NCBI RefSeq assembly: GCF_018986435.1
Contig: NZ_JAHMIN010000004.1
Coordinates: 47,574-111,573, forward strand
Direction of reading: 5' to 3'
Source: Hahella sp. HN01
GTDB lineage: Bacteria; Pseudomonadota; Gammaproteobacteria; Pseudomonadales; Oleiphilaceae
DNA length: 64,000 nucleotides
The notes under the pieces were generated by a model, which was not told where the DNA came from, made no database searches, and saw nothing but the letters and a program-made list of their open reading frames with translations. Below, one piece after another: positions 27,534 to 37,629 of this stretch. Made by a program: the position numbers and the translations under genes. Position 1 is the stretch's first letter, and each line of letters opens with the position of its first letter.

Positions 27534-29290
27534 TGAAGATATTAGCGATTCATGTCGGTCATAATTCCACTGTCGCAGCTATGGAAGATGGTGAGATTAA
27601 AGGCGCGTTAAGTCAGGAGAAGCTGGATAATAAGAAGAACTCCGCAGATTTTCCGGTGGATGCCATTCGCTCTCTTTGCAGAGAGGTGGGATGGCGTACG
27701 GACGAGATAGATAAAGTGCTGATAGCAAGCTTGGAGGTCTTTCCTGCTATTTGTTACGACTATCTATTTGGGTCTACTCCAGAAACCCAGACTTCCCTGA
27801 GCATAGCGGAGCTTATCAAAAGAGCCGAAAAAGGTATCGCCGGACGTTTGGCTCCTAAAGCATTTGACCGACTTAGGACTATTCGGGCGAATCAGCTAAA
27901 GGAGATGGGGGTAGAGGAGTTACAAGTTAACTTAAAAAAAGCAGGACTTGAGCATAAATCCATAGAGCATATTGAGCATCATACCTGTCATGCTCGTGCG
28001 GCATTTCACTCATTTTGTTCAACTCCATCAAAAAAAGACGCACTTATATTTACCTTAGATGGTAGCGGCGACGGCCTATGCTCCACTGTGAGCATTTCTC
28101 GCGCTGATGGCGGTTGGGAGAGGTTGGCTGAAACGCCGATGAGGTCTTCCCTGGGGGGGATATATAGTAACACCACTAGATTTTTAGGCATGAAGATACT
28201 GGAGCATGAATATAAGGTAATGGGATTGGCTCCTTATGCGAAAAGCTACTACCTGAAAGCCTATGAAAAGATTTTTAAACCGGTAATAGATTTAGATCCA
28301 CATAACCCGCTTAGCTTTTCTTCCAATGTGGATACGACAAAATTCTACGATTATCTGGTGGAGAATGCAGTTGGAGAGCGTTTCGACAATATCGCCGCCG
28401 CGTTACAGCATCTAACGGAAGATCTATGCATTCGCTGGATTAAAAGTGGAATAGAGAAAACGGGACTGCGGGATATATTTGTTGGTGGCGGAGTTTTTAT
28501 GAACGTCAAGCTAAACCAGCGAATTAAGGATTTGGAAGAAGTCGACACTGTCTGTTTTATGCCTTCATGTGGCGATGAGTCTAATCCCATTGGCGCTTGT
28601 TATGACTATGCTGCGAGAAGCGGTCATCCCACAAAACCATTGAAAGACTTATTTCTGGGGATCGGATACTCAAGGGAGGATTTCGTTGATTACATAGAAA
28701 AAACGAGGTTGAGTGAGAAGTATAAGATTCAAGAGTTTGATGAGATAGAAGTAAAAATTGCGCAACTGCTTGCAAGCAAAAATGTCGTTGCAAGATTTCA
28801 TGGCCGCTGTGAATGGGGAGCCCGTTCATTGGGTAATAGAGCCATATTGGCGCACCCAAGCTATATGGAAAGCTTCTACACAGTTAATGATTTGATTAAA
28901 TCCAGAGACTTCTGGATGCCTTTCGCTCCCAGCATCCTCGAAGAGCATGCTTCTCTGTATTTGCAAAACTATGACCCTGAAAAATCAGAAGCGCCTTATA
29001 TGATATGTACATATCAGGCGACAGAGGAAGGGGTCGCCCAGCTGCGCGCTGCGATCCATCAAGGGGACCACACGTTGAGGCCTCAGGTCGTCAAAAAGCA
29101 AGTGAATCCTGACTATTACAGGCTGATCCATGAGTTCCATGGCCTTACAGGCGTAGGAGCTGTTTTAAACACGAGTTTCAACCTTCATGGCTATCCGTTA
29201 GTCGCCACGCCAGAGCAGGCAATTATGACTTTTGAGAACTCAGGCCTGCAATATTTGGCGCTTGGAACATTTTTAATCTCAAAATCATAG
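27533..29290 (+). CDS. NodU/CmcH-family carbamoyltransferase
   Basis: A 585-residue O-carbamoyltransferase using carbamoyl phosphate and ATP. The N-terminal Kae1-like domain has HVGHNST, EHHTCHARAAF, FTLDGSGDG and MGLAPYA. The C-terminal YrdC-like part holds CEWGARSLGNRAI, FWMPFAPS and VLNTSFNLHG, all NodU signatures. In this setting it should place a carbamoyl group on a sugar hydroxyl of the polysaccharide. It is coupled to wzx by a one-base overlap and followed by a second methyltransferase. Confidence 0.9.
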   Translation: MKILAIHVGHNSTVAAMEDGEIKGALSQEKLDNKKNSADFPVDAIRSLCREVGWRTDEIDKVLIASLEVFPAICYDYLFGSTPETQTSLSIAELIKRAEKGIAGRLAPKAFDRLRTIRANQLKEMGVEELQVNLKKAGLEHKSIEHIEHHTCHARAAFHSFCSTPSKKDALIFTLDGSGDGLCSTVSISRADGGWERLAETPMRSSLGGIYSNTTRFLGMKILEHEYKVMGLAPYAKSYYLKAYEKIFKPVIDLDPHNPLSFSSNVDTTKFYDYLVENAVGERFDNIAAALQHLTEDLCIRWIKSGIEKTGLRDIFVGGGVFMNVKLNQRIKDLEEVDTVCFMPSCGDESNPIGACYDYAARSGHPTKPLKDLFLGIGYSREDFVDYIEKTRLSEKYKIQEFDEIEVKIAQLLASKNVVARFHGRCEWGARSLGNRAILAHPSYMESFYTVNDLIKSRDFWMPFAPSILEEHASLYLQNYDPEKSEAPYMICTYQATEEGVAQLRAAIHQGDHTLRPQVVKKQVNPDYYRLIHEFHGLTGVGAVLNTSFNLHGYPLVATPEQAIMTFENSGLQYLALGTFLISKS

Positions 29291-29325
29291 CGTTGCTATG
29301 GGCCAAGAATACAAGGTACGCAATT

Positions 29326-30075
29326 ATGAACGATATAGTGCGGCTCTCAGAAGATAGAGTGGCTTATTTTGATCATGACTCCACTGCTGTACATGCTGTT
29401 TCACCGGTTGTAAACACTGTTCGCTCACTTCTCAATAATCCGGCTTCAGTTAATTTGTTGGATGTAGGAGGAGGGAATGGGACTTTTTTGGATACTATGC
29501 TGAGCTCTATGCCTGAATCAAGGGGGACAATTGTCGAGATGAGCCAAGTAATGGCTGACAAAAATACATCCCGTCACAACAAAGAGGTCGTATGTGATAA
29601 CTACTTGGATTGGGCTAACAGAAAGCTAGATAGTAATGAGAGGTTCGATGTCATTTTTTTTAATTTCGTACTCCATCACTTTGTCAGTGAAAGCTGGGCG
29701 TCATCTGTAGCATTACAGAGGAAAGCTTTAGAAGTATCCAGAGAGCTACTTACAAAAAATGGTGTGATTATTGTTTATGAAATTCACTATAACGGAGGGT
29801 TGTATAACGAGGTAACGAGTAAAATAATATTCGGAATTTCGTCCAGCAGGCTGTTGGCTCCGTTTGCGAAATTTATGGGAGCTAATACTGCAGGATTTGG
29901 TGTTTGTTTTCACTCAGAACCTTTTTGGAAAGAGCTTTACTATAATCAAGGGTTGGTGTGCAAAAAAGAGTATTTGATAATGAAAGGGGCTTTTGAAGGC
30001 TTTATGCCGAAGCTTCATAAGGTTTTTTTGAATATAAAAAGTATGAATTATAAAATCCACTTTGTTGGAAAATAA
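29326..30075 (+). CDS. SAM-dependent methyltransferase, second copy
   Basis: A 249-residue methyltransferase starting at ATG 29326, with a weak AAGG upstream. An earlier TTG in frame has no better support. The SAM site reads NLLDVGGGNGTFLDTM, followed by DVIFFNFVLHHFV of motif IV. The C-terminal half is basic with YKIHFVGK at the end. Acceptor not predicted. It lies between the carbamoyltransferase and the polymerase, so a sugar O-methylation is likely. Confidence 0.78.
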   Translation: MNDIVRLSEDRVAYFDHDSTAVHAVSPVVNTVRSLLNNPASVNLLDVGGGNGTFLDTMLSSMPESRGTIVEMSQVMADKNTSRHNKEVVCDNYLDWANRKLDSNERFDVIFFNFVLHHFVSESWASSVALQRKALEVSRELLTKNGVIIVYEIHYNGGLYNEVTSKIIFGISSSRLLAPFAKFMGANTAGFGVCFHSEPFWKELYYNQGLVCKKEYLIMKGAFEGFMPKLHKVFLNIKSMNYKIHFVGK

Positions 30076-30080
30076 TAGAA

Positions 30081-31493
30081 ATGCTTTTAGCCTTTCTCAT
30101 AGTCTCTTGTGCTTTGGTTGTTGGGCTTTGGCTATACGATACTTGTCGTCTGGGTGTCTCCAAATCCTGCTTGAATCATTTTTGGTTTTTCTCGCTGTTA
30201 TGGATAATATATTTTCCATTTAGAGGGGTTTTGATTGATCAGGGAATAATTTCTCTCCAAGTTAGCAGGGATTGGCGTGAGTCAGAGCTTATTATTTCGC
30301 TATTAGTGGCATTCTTGTTTTGGGTTTCTGCATTTTTCGGCTATTTGTCATTAACGGGCAGCAACCAGCATTTTATAGCGAAGAGAGAGGTGGCGGTAAA
30401 GTATCCAGGGATTAAGGTGTTGGTGTTAGTTTCTCTGGCCTGGGTTTTCCTTTTTGGTCGAGTTATACAAGACGGTGTTTTTGTCCCATTTCAAGGTAAC
30501 GAGCAAAACGAGATGAGGACGGGGGGAGGGCATGTATTCCTATTTTCAGAACTCTATTTGAACGCGTTTTTCTCCTATGTATGCATTATTTGGATTTATA
30601 AAAGGAGGCCTGCTAAAGATAATGTTTTTTGGATTGTCGTTTTGGCTGTATTGATTACATCTCTTGTTATGACAGTTGCGCTGGCTTCCAGGCGTATTAT
30701 ATCAATGACAATATTTGTTTTGGCGGTGTGCTATATTTTAAGGCGGCGGCGCGGAGTGGCGTTGGCGCCAGCTTTGATACTTTCTTCCATATTTATGGCG
30801 CCACTTCTGCAGACTTTGAGATATACTGATCCGTACTTATTTTTATCTGAAGATATATCTGTCAGCAAGATAATTCTAAGTGCATTTGTGATGAGAAATT
30901 TTCTTACTTCTTTATCTTCCTCTTTTGAAGGTATCGACCACTTAGCTGCGTTTTTGGAGAAGGCTGATTTTAATCAGATTGTATTTGGAGTTGATGGCGG
31001 TGTGGCTTGGGTTTTCAACTTTTTTTTAGGGGCTGTTCCCAGGGCGTTGTGGACAAGTAAACCTGAAATATATGGAAGCATATCTGAGCAGAAGTTTCTT
31101 TATCCTTGGATGTATGAAAACGGATCAGCTACAACAACTTTGCCATCAAGCTTTGTTGTTGATTTCATGTTCGGGATGGGTTTTTTTGTAGGTATTTTCT
31201 TTGCCTTCTTTTTGGGAAGACTGCTTAAAATTCTCTATTTTAAATTATGGTCTAATGATGAAAATTATGCCGGAAAATCAATTTCCATATTTGTTTTGGC
31301 AAATATTTTTAATATAGTCAGAAGTGGAACTGGATTTACTCAGCCGTTAATTATATTTTTGATCTCATCGGCAATTATATTAGGCCCGCGCCGTATATAT
31401 GCAGAGGTTAAGGAAATGGTTGAGATCGTGCTAGGGTTAAAATGCTGTAAAGTTGAGGGTGATGTAAAGGATTTGGCGTTGAATTCTGGTTAA
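30081..31493 (+). CDS. wzy: Wzy-like repeat-unit polymerase
   Basis: A 470-residue, very hydrophobic protein with about eleven membrane helices and a large periplasmic loop between about 255 and 365. This topology is typical of Wzy O-antigen and capsule polymerases. Sequence identity in this family is too low to confirm by motif, so the call rests on topology, size and position between sugar-modifying and glycosyltransferase genes. No other candidate polymerase is in the locus. Composition is among the most AT-rich in the window. Confidence 0.75.
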   Translation: MLLAFLIVSCALVVGLWLYDTCRLGVSKSCLNHFWFFSLLWIIYFPFRGVLIDQGIISLQVSRDWRESELIISLLVAFLFWVSAFFGYLSLTGSNQHFIAKREVAVKYPGIKVLVLVSLAWVFLFGRVIQDGVFVPFQGNEQNEMRTGGGHVFLFSELYLNAFFSYVCIIWIYKRRPAKDNVFWIVVLAVLITSLVMTVALASRRIISMTIFVLAVCYILRRRRGVALAPALILSSIFMAPLLQTLRYTDPYLFLSEDISVSKIILSAFVMRNFLTSLSSSFEGIDHLAAFLEKADFNQIVFGVDGGVAWVFNFFLGAVPRALWTSKPEIYGSISEQKFLYPWMYENGSATTTLPSSFVVDFMFGMGFFVGIFFAFFLGRLLKILYFKLWSNDENYAGKSISIFVLANIFNIVRSGTGFTQPLIIFLISSAIILGPRRIYAEVKEMVEIVLGLKCCKVEGDVKDLALNSG

Positions 31494-31497
31494 TATT

Positions 31498-32595
31498 ATG
31501 AGTGCAATATATTTCTATCCCCATGGCTACTTTAGAGACCGTCAACTTGATACGGTTAGGAATTGGCCAGGAGAAGTCGCTAACCCAGATGTTGGCAAAC
31601 AGGTGGGAAAGCAAGTCGCCTCTAAAAAGTCTATTGCTGGCGCTGGTATAAAATCTTGGGTTAATAGAGTGCCATTGATTAACTTTAAGGTCAGGCCCAA
31701 GGGGCTTGATGATCATACTGTTGTCTATGTATGGGGGGCTTTAGTCCTATCTGGAAAGTTTATTGTAGATTTAGATAACCCTTATAGCCTTACTGGCTAC
31801 AATATTAGAGCTTTCGGGTTATATAAGCCTATATTGAGGAAAATATTGCTTTCTGAGCGCTGTGTTCAGATAAGATGTATGAGCCGCGCTTGCCTAGAAA
31901 ACTTGCGGCTTACTTTGGGGGATGATGTGGCTGATAAAGCAGTTGTATCATATCCCTATATGCCTGTGGTTAGAGAGACGAATGTAACTCATCTTGCTAG
32001 AGGGGGAGGGGTTAAGAGATTTCTTTATATATCTACTCAGTTCGATATAAAAGGTGGGCGGGCGCTAATAAACGCATTTATAAATGCCTATAAATCATCT
32101 CCCAATATTTCTTTGGATATGGTAACTCATCTTCCTGATAAATATAAAGATTTGGTTGCTAGTTGCCCTGCTATCCATTTTCACCCTGCAGAATATAGCC
32201 GGCGCGAAATAGCAGAAAAATTTATGAGCCATTGTGACGTTTTGATTCATCCAACCTACGTGGACTCATTTGGGATGGTGGTATTGGAGGCGATGTCATA
32301 CGGAATGGCGCTAATTGCCACTGATGTGTACGCCATATCAGAAATGGTCAGGAATGAAGAGAACGGGGTTTTACTGCGGCCACCTATTTCGATATGGGAT
32401 AAATACCTCCCATCTCCGTACTACTATCAACTTGGAAATATAAAGTCATTGATAGAAAGAGCGGATGATAGTGTTTTCTCTCGAGAATTGGAGAAAGCGA
32501 TTGTCCATGTCGCTGAAGACGAAGAGCGTTTAAAGCGGTACAGGAAGAACAGCCTGGAGATTTTTTTGAGGGAGTTTGGCCGTCATGCTGCTTAG
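31498..32595 (+). CDS. GT4-type glycosyltransferase, first copy
   Basis: A 365-residue GT-B glycosyltransferase. The C-terminal half carries the GT4 nucleotide-sugar site: DVLIHPTYVDSFGMVVLEAMSYGMALIAT, with the E-x7-E type spacing around the conserved Glu residues. The N-terminal half is divergent. The donor sugar is not predictable. It overlaps the next glycosyltransferase start by eleven bases and lies five bases after the polymerase. Confidence 0.8.
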   Translation: MSAIYFYPHGYFRDRQLDTVRNWPGEVANPDVGKQVGKQVASKKSIAGAGIKSWVNRVPLINFKVRPKGLDDHTVVYVWGALVLSGKFIVDLDNPYSLTGYNIRAFGLYKPILRKILLSERCVQIRCMSRACLENLRLTLGDDVADKAVVSYPYMPVVRETNVTHLARGGGVKRFLYISTQFDIKGGRALINAFINAYKSSPNISLDMVTHLPDKYKDLVASCPAIHFHPAEYSRREIAEKFMSHCDVLIHPTYVDSFGMVVLEAMSYGMALIATDVYAISEMVRNEENGVLLRPPISIWDKYLPSPYYYQLGNIKSLIERADDSVFSRELEKAIVHVAEDEERLKRYRKNSLEIFLREFGRHAA

Positions 32596-33517
32596 CGTTA
32601 TTGTGCCTGCATTTAATGCCAGTGCGACTATAAGCGCGACTTTAAAAAGTATTAGCGCTTCCCTGGTAGATATCGCCTTCGAAGTGGAAGTAGTGGTGGT
32701 GGATGATGGAAGCGACGACGGTGATTCACTTGTGATCGCCATCAAGGACTATCCTTTTGTGCGCTTGGTCGTGCATGAGTCTAATAAGGGGATGTGCGCC
32801 GCTCGTAACACAGGAATCAAGGCCAGCCGAGGCGATTTTGTTACGATCCTGGATGCGGATGATGAGTTTGTCGAAGGTTGGCCAGAGCGACTGCTGTCAA
32901 TTATTTCTGAATGGCCGGAAGATTGCCAATTGTGCTACAGCGCATGTGTAAATTCTAACGGCGCGCCTACTGTCTCAGAGCCAGCTTATCGTGGCAGATT
33001 GACCTACGAGGATCTTTTGAATGAAAGGCATTCAGGAGAATATTTGCCTGTTTTTCGTGGAAATTTTGTAAGAACTCAACTATATCAAGACTTAGGGTTG
33101 CGAAAGTCTTGTGGGGTAGTTAGTTACCTCTATTTCGCAAAAGAATGCGACTTTTGGATTACCCCCATCATTTTAAGGATATATCACGATCAAAGGCAGG
33201 GCTCTGTTTCCAGTGGTTGGTTAACGGAAAAGAAAGCCAGGGAGACGGCCCTTTGTTATGAGAAGCTCTTTCAAGAATTCAGCGCTGAGTATCGGCGGTA
33301 CGCTCCCAGAGTTTATCACACCAAAATGTTACGCTACGCCGTATACAGAAAAGTCGGCAACCTGTCAGGAATATGGCGTCCCTGGCTGCAGGGCTTTTCC
33401 ATGCGCGCTATACCCGAGTTTCTAGCTACGGCTTTTATTCTTGTTATGGGAGAGGGGGTAATGCGCCCTCTTATAATGTTCGCACGTAGAATCGGAGTGC
33501 TGAGAAAATATGGATAA
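32585..33517 (+). CDS. GT2-family glycosyltransferase
   Basis: A 310-residue GT-A enzyme. The start is taken at ATG 32585 inside the previous gene, behind GAGGGAG. A TTG nine bases earlier is possible. It has SVIVPAFNASATISATLKSI, VVVDDGSDDG, NKGMCAARNTGIKASRG and the metal-binding DADD of the DxD class. The C-terminal part ends with a membrane-proximal amphipathic region. Donor and acceptor are not known. Confidence 0.85.
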   Translation: MLLSVIVPAFNASATISATLKSISASLVDIAFEVEVVVVDDGSDDGDSLVIAIKDYPFVRLVVHESNKGMCAARNTGIKASRGDFVTILDADDEFVEGWPERLLSIISEWPEDCQLCYSACVNSNGAPTVSEPAYRGRLTYEDLLNERHSGEYLPVFRGNFVRTQLYQDLGLRKSCGVVSYLYFAKECDFWITPIILRIYHDQRQGSVSSGWLTEKKARETALCYEKLFQEFSAEYRRYAPRVYHTKMLRYAVYRKVGNLSGIWRPWLQGFSMRAIPEFLATAFILVMGEGVMRPLIMFARRIGVLRKYG

Positions 33518-34244
33518 CACACTGGACGACTCTGAATTTTATGAAGATTTTTGGCGTGACGCAGGCTATCAGTATGCGTATGCGATGGATTCGGCGGTTA
33601 GAGATCGTTTTCCTGCAATCGAGAAAGTCTGGGGAGGGCTGCGTCGGCCGCATCGGGTCCTGGATTTCGGGTGCGGCAATGGCGTTCTGTCATACTGGAT
33701 GTATCAGAATAGCTTTGCTTATAAGGTGCTCGGTGTAGACGTCAGTAGAACTGGAGTTCGTAATGCACACCGGGAGTTTGCTCAACCGGGATTGGATTAC
33801 AGGGTTATTACGTCACCAATGAACGTCAGGCAGTTGGGCGAGTTTGATGCTGTCGTTTCTTCCCATGTGCTTGAGCATATTCCAGATGTTGATGAAGCGC
33901 TGGCGTCATTGAAGGGGGTCGCCAAGTGGTATGTATTTGAAGTGCCACTTGAAGACTGCCTGTTTCAGACACTGAAATGGTCTCTTTTAAACAAACCAAG
34001 GTATGAAAACTCACTTGGACATGTACAGTTTTGGACGCGAGAAAGCTTCCGTAACTTGCTTGCAAGTCATGGATATGTGGTTATACGTGACTATATCTAT
34101 GCTTCAGCTCCATTTTCGCCATATAACAATAAGTGGGTCAGGATGGCTGAAAAGCTCCTTCTGCGGTCTGCAGGATTAAATATATACTCTAAAATAATGG
34201 CTACGCATTATATTGTGTTGGCGAGTGAAAACCCTTGGCAGTAA
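33510..34244 (+). CDS. SAM-dependent methyltransferase, third copy
   Basis: A 244-residue methyltransferase overlapping the GT2 gene by eight bases. SAM-binding is visible at VLDFGCGNGVLSYWM, motif II at VLGVDVS and motif IV at DAVVSSHVLEHIPDVDEAL. It resembles the UbiE/Bin3-like methyltransferases often found in polysaccharide loci. It is followed by a 150-base gap, so it probably ends a subcluster of tightly coupled genes. Confidence 0.82.
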   Translation: MDNTLDDSEFYEDFWRDAGYQYAYAMDSAVRDRFPAIEKVWGGLRRPHRVLDFGCGNGVLSYWMYQNSFAYKVLGVDVSRTGVRNAHREFAQPGLDYRVITSPMNVRQLGEFDAVVSSHVLEHIPDVDEALASLKGVAKWYVFEVPLEDCLFQTLKWSLLNKPRYENSLGHVQFWTRESFRNLLASHGYVVIRDYIYASAPFSPYNNKWVRMAEKLLLRSAGLNIYSKIMATHYIVLASENPWQ

Positions 34245-34394
34245 TTTTCTTAATGGATCGTTATGTGATTTGTTAGCAGTATATTTTTATAGTTGGTGTT
34301 TAAAGGGGGCTCGTTTTTGAAGGTGAAAAGGTGAGCTTGATATATGAGTGGTCTGGAAAGTTGATAGTAAGGATATTAAAGGCGAGACCTACCG

Positions 34395-35528
34395 GTGAAA
34401 GTTCTAATTCTATTTACCAGCAGTGAGTTAGGTGGGGCGGAACGCAGCCTTACTAAAATGGCGAGGGCGGCGACCTATTCCACTCCAAATGTTGAATATT
34501 TCATAGGGGCGTTGGATGGCGATGGCGCATGGTCTGAATGGGCTCATGGAATAGGTATGACTCCATTTCTGTTTGGAAAGCGCCAGCGAAGGCATGGACG
34601 CTTTGGGATGTTGGCCATTCTTAACGCAATAAGATTTGTTCGAGAGCGAAATATCAATATTGTTTATGTCATCGGCTTTCGGTCAGCAGTTCTCCTCAGA
34701 ATGCTGCGATGGTGCATGCCTTGTGTGAAATTGGTTCAAGGTATTAGGTGGAACCCAGATTCAACAAGCAGGCTAGATGTCTGGTTTAGGCGAATAGAGA
34801 AGTACGCGCACAGGATGATTGATGGATACGTCACCAATTCAACAGCCGCTTATCGTACGTTGCAGCAACTCGGTATTCCTTCTAGCAAACTTGCTACGGC
34901 CTACAATGGCTTGGACGCCATTCCATTCAGTTTGGACGTGACAGCCAAGCCTTCACTTGTAGTTATTACAGTTGCGAATCTCAATTACCGAAAAGGTTAT
35001 GAGCCTTATCTGCATGCTATTTCGAAAGTTGTGAATGTAATTCCTGACGTCAAGTTTATTTTCTTGGGAAGAGACGATTTGGGAGGAATTATACAAAGCA
35101 AGATTCAGTCAATGGATTTGACGAAGTGGGTTACTTACGCCGGATTTCAACAGGATGTAAGCCCTTTTCTCAAGGCCTCATCTTTGATGGTTTTGCCCTC
35201 TTTGTACTGTGAAGGGTGCCCTACATCCATAATGGAAGCCATGAGTTTTGGTTTGCCAATTGTGGCCTATGCAATCGATGGCATTCCTGAGCTGGTGGAG
35301 TCTGGAAAAGAAGGACTTTTAGTTGAGCAAGTCGGTAATGTTGATTTTTTGGCGGACTCTATAGTGGCTGTCTTAGGGAATACGGAATTGAGGGAGCGAC
35401 TGTCTGTCGCCGCTAGATCCAAAGCAGAAACCACTTTCTCAATCACGAACTGTTGTAAATCTCATGAACAATACTGGAACAGACTGATCTATCGGACTGC
35501 GCAACTGGCCGCATACAACGGAAAGTAG
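34395..35528 (+). CDS. GT4-type glycosyltransferase, second copy
   Basis: A 377-residue GT-B enzyme starting at GTG 34395. The N-terminus has the SSELGGAERSL motif of the acceptor-binding domain. The C-terminal donor site reads LPSLYCEGCPTSIMEAMSFGLPIVAY. A 31-codon frame overlaps its start but is not convincing. The donor sugar is not predictable. This gene begins a second block containing two further amidotransferases. Confidence 0.87.
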   Translation: MKVLILFTSSELGGAERSLTKMARAATYSTPNVEYFIGALDGDGAWSEWAHGIGMTPFLFGKRQRRHGRFGMLAILNAIRFVRERNINIVYVIGFRSAVLLRMLRWCMPCVKLVQGIRWNPDSTSRLDVWFRRIEKYAHRMIDGYVTNSTAAYRTLQQLGIPSSKLATAYNGLDAIPFSLDVTAKPSLVVITVANLNYRKGYEPYLHAISKVVNVIPDVKFIFLGRDDLGGIIQSKIQSMDLTKWVTYAGFQQDVSPFLKASSLMVLPSLYCEGCPTSIMEAMSFGLPIVAYAIDGIPELVESGKEGLLVEQVGNVDFLADSIVAVLGNTELRERLSVAARSKAETTFSITNCCKSHEQYWNRLIYRTAQLAAYNGK

Positions 35529-35599
35529 TGGGCGACCAATGAATTAAAGGCTTAAGCGGCGCAGCCTATAGCGCGGCGATAAGATGGAAGCTTCTGCTT

Positions 35600-37570
35600 A
35601 TGTGTGGAGTCTTAGGTTGGATTGGCGCTCGACTAAATGTACAGCATGCAAATCAAATGCTGGATCAGTTAACGCATAGAGGGCCGGATGATCGTGGAGA
35701 TTGGTTTTATCCAGATCATAACGTTTGGCTTGGGCACAGGCGCCTCTCTATTTTGGACTTGAGCAGTGCGGGAAGGCAGCCCATGTCCAGTGAAAATGGG
35801 CGCTGGACGCTGACATTCAATGGAGAAATATATAACTTTCAACAGCTCAGGCGACAGCTTATAGAGGCGGGTTGCCAGTTTAAAGGAAGCTCGGATACAG
35901 AAGTTCTATTAAGAAGCATAGAGCGCCGTGGTGTTGTTGATACGTTGAGGCGATTGGTCGGAATGTTCGCTTTCGCCGTCTACGATGCTCATGACAGGAA
36001 GCTCTATTTGGCGCGAGACCGAATGGGGGTGAAACCTCTTTACTATTCTGTTGATAGCGACGAAATCGCTTTTTCCTCAGAACTGGGACCTTTGAAGCGT
36101 TTGCCCTGGTTTGACGCTGAGCTGAATGGCGATGCGATGCAAGCCTATTTTCGGTATCTAACTGTTCCCGCTCCAATCTCTATCTTTAAGTCGATACGTA
36201 AAGTAAAGCCTGGTGTTTTGATTGAGTGGTCGCAAACTTCCGGCGTTAAAGAGTCCGCATACTGGTCAATTAAAGAGACCGTTCGCAATGGGGTGTTAGC
36301 GCGCAAGGAGAAAGGAGGGCTTGATATCAAGGCGGTTGCGGACGAGATGGAGTCCATTCTCAGTGAGTCGATCTCCCTTAGAATGATTTCAGATGTGCCT
36401 CTAGGTGTTTTCTTATCCGGCGGCGTGGATTCCTCTCTGGTTGCCGCGATGATGCGCAAGCTTTCAAATGGCTCTATTTCTTCTTTTTCTATTGGCTTTG
36501 AAGAGCCGTCGCATGACGAGTCGGCATATGCGCGGGGCGTGGCGCGGAGCCTGAAACTTGATCATCATGAGGCTATTTTAACTGAGCGCGATGCGATTGA
36601 CTTGGTTCCTGAAATCGCCGGCGCTCAAGATGAGCCTTTTGCCGATAACAGCATTATTCCTACCTATCTGCTAAGTAAATTCACGCGTGAGAAAGTCACG
36701 GTTGCACTGTCTGGCGACGGAGGCGATGAGCTTTTCGCAGGCTATCCCAGGTATTTTTGGGGCGACCGAATAAGCGCACTGAGAAAAGCGCTGACCCCGG
36801 TGGGGGCGAGGGCTATCGGTGGGCTATTAAAATTAGCGCCTGCGACATTTTGGGACAGTTTTGTCCATCGTTTAACGCGTGGGCGATATACCGGTAGCGA
36901 GGGACTGGCCTATCGAGTGGACAGATTCGCTGACTACCTGTCTACTTCGGAGAGTGATGCATACAGAAAAATAATATCTGTATGGGACTCGCCAGGGTCG
37001 CTTTTAGGCATGAGAGAGCTGTATGACTGGGGGCCCTCGATAGATCATTACCAGGGAATTCCATGGTCGGAACAGATGATGGCCTGTGACCAGGAGCATT
37101 ATCTGCCCAACGATATCCTCATGAAAGTGGACTGGGCGTCTATGCGGTGCTCACTAGAAGCAAGAGAGCCGCTGCTTGACCATCGTTTGGTTGAGTGGGC
37201 TTGGACATTGCCCTTTCAGTATAAAAAGGCGGACGGCGTTGATCAGGGTAAGCGGGTGATGAGAGAGCTGTTGTACCGCTATGTGCCGTCAAACTTGATT
37301 GAGCGTCCAAAGAAGGGGTTTGGGTTGCCTATGGATCGATGGTTAAGAGGCGCGCTGAGAGATTGGGCGGAGTCCCTGCTGATGAAAACAGCATTGGAGC
37401 GCTCTTGTTTAGTGAATTTTGAATTGGTGGCGAATATGTGGCGTCGCCATCTCCGCGGTGAAAATTTCTCTTCACAATTGTGGACAATACTTGTGTTCAG
37501 AAGCTGGGAAGAAAGGGTCTTACTGAGCCGTAGAAAAGAAGTAGTTGTACCACCGGTGGCGCTTGCGTGA
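35600..37570 (+). CDS. AsnB-type glutamine amidotransferase, second copy
   Basis: A 656-residue asparagine synthase-like protein with Cys2 nucleophile (MCGVLGWIG), THRGPDD, GEIYNFQQ and an intact PP-loop LSGGVDSS near residue 272. The LSGDGGDELFAGY motif is canonical, unlike the first copy. Length and domain order match the amidotransferases of exopolysaccharide loci. It is immediately followed by another copy. The likely acceptor is a sugar carboxylate, but this is inferred. Confidence 0.87.
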   Translation: MCGVLGWIGARLNVQHANQMLDQLTHRGPDDRGDWFYPDHNVWLGHRRLSILDLSSAGRQPMSSENGRWTLTFNGEIYNFQQLRRQLIEAGCQFKGSSDTEVLLRSIERRGVVDTLRRLVGMFAFAVYDAHDRKLYLARDRMGVKPLYYSVDSDEIAFSSELGPLKRLPWFDAELNGDAMQAYFRYLTVPAPISIFKSIRKVKPGVLIEWSQTSGVKESAYWSIKETVRNGVLARKEKGGLDIKAVADEMESILSESISLRMISDVPLGVFLSGGVDSSLVAAMMRKLSNGSISSFSIGFEEPSHDESAYARGVARSLKLDHHEAILTERDAIDLVPEIAGAQDEPFADNSIIPTYLLSKFTREKVTVALSGDGGDELFAGYPRYFWGDRISALRKALTPVGARAIGGLLKLAPATFWDSFVHRLTRGRYTGSEGLAYRVDRFADYLSTSESDAYRKIISVWDSPGSLLGMRELYDWGPSIDHYQGIPWSEQMMACDQEHYLPNDILMKVDWASMRCSLEAREPLLDHRLVEWAWTLPFQYKKADGVDQGKRVMRELLYRYVPSNLIERPKKGFGLPMDRWLRGALRDWAESLLMKTALERSCLVNFELVANMWRRHLRGENFSSQLWTILVFRSWEERVLLSRRKEVVVPPVALA

Positions 37571-37629
37571 GCAAGTGGCCCCCGTAATACCCGTAATTAT
37601 AAATTTAAAATCGTTTAAGGGGGTGTTTG

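Noticed and set aside
34331-34426. 31-codon frame overlapping the start of the second GT4 gene
   Set aside because: It starts at GTG near GAAGG and could be a leader peptide, but the product has no feature and the overlap is out of frame. Too weak to list as a gene.
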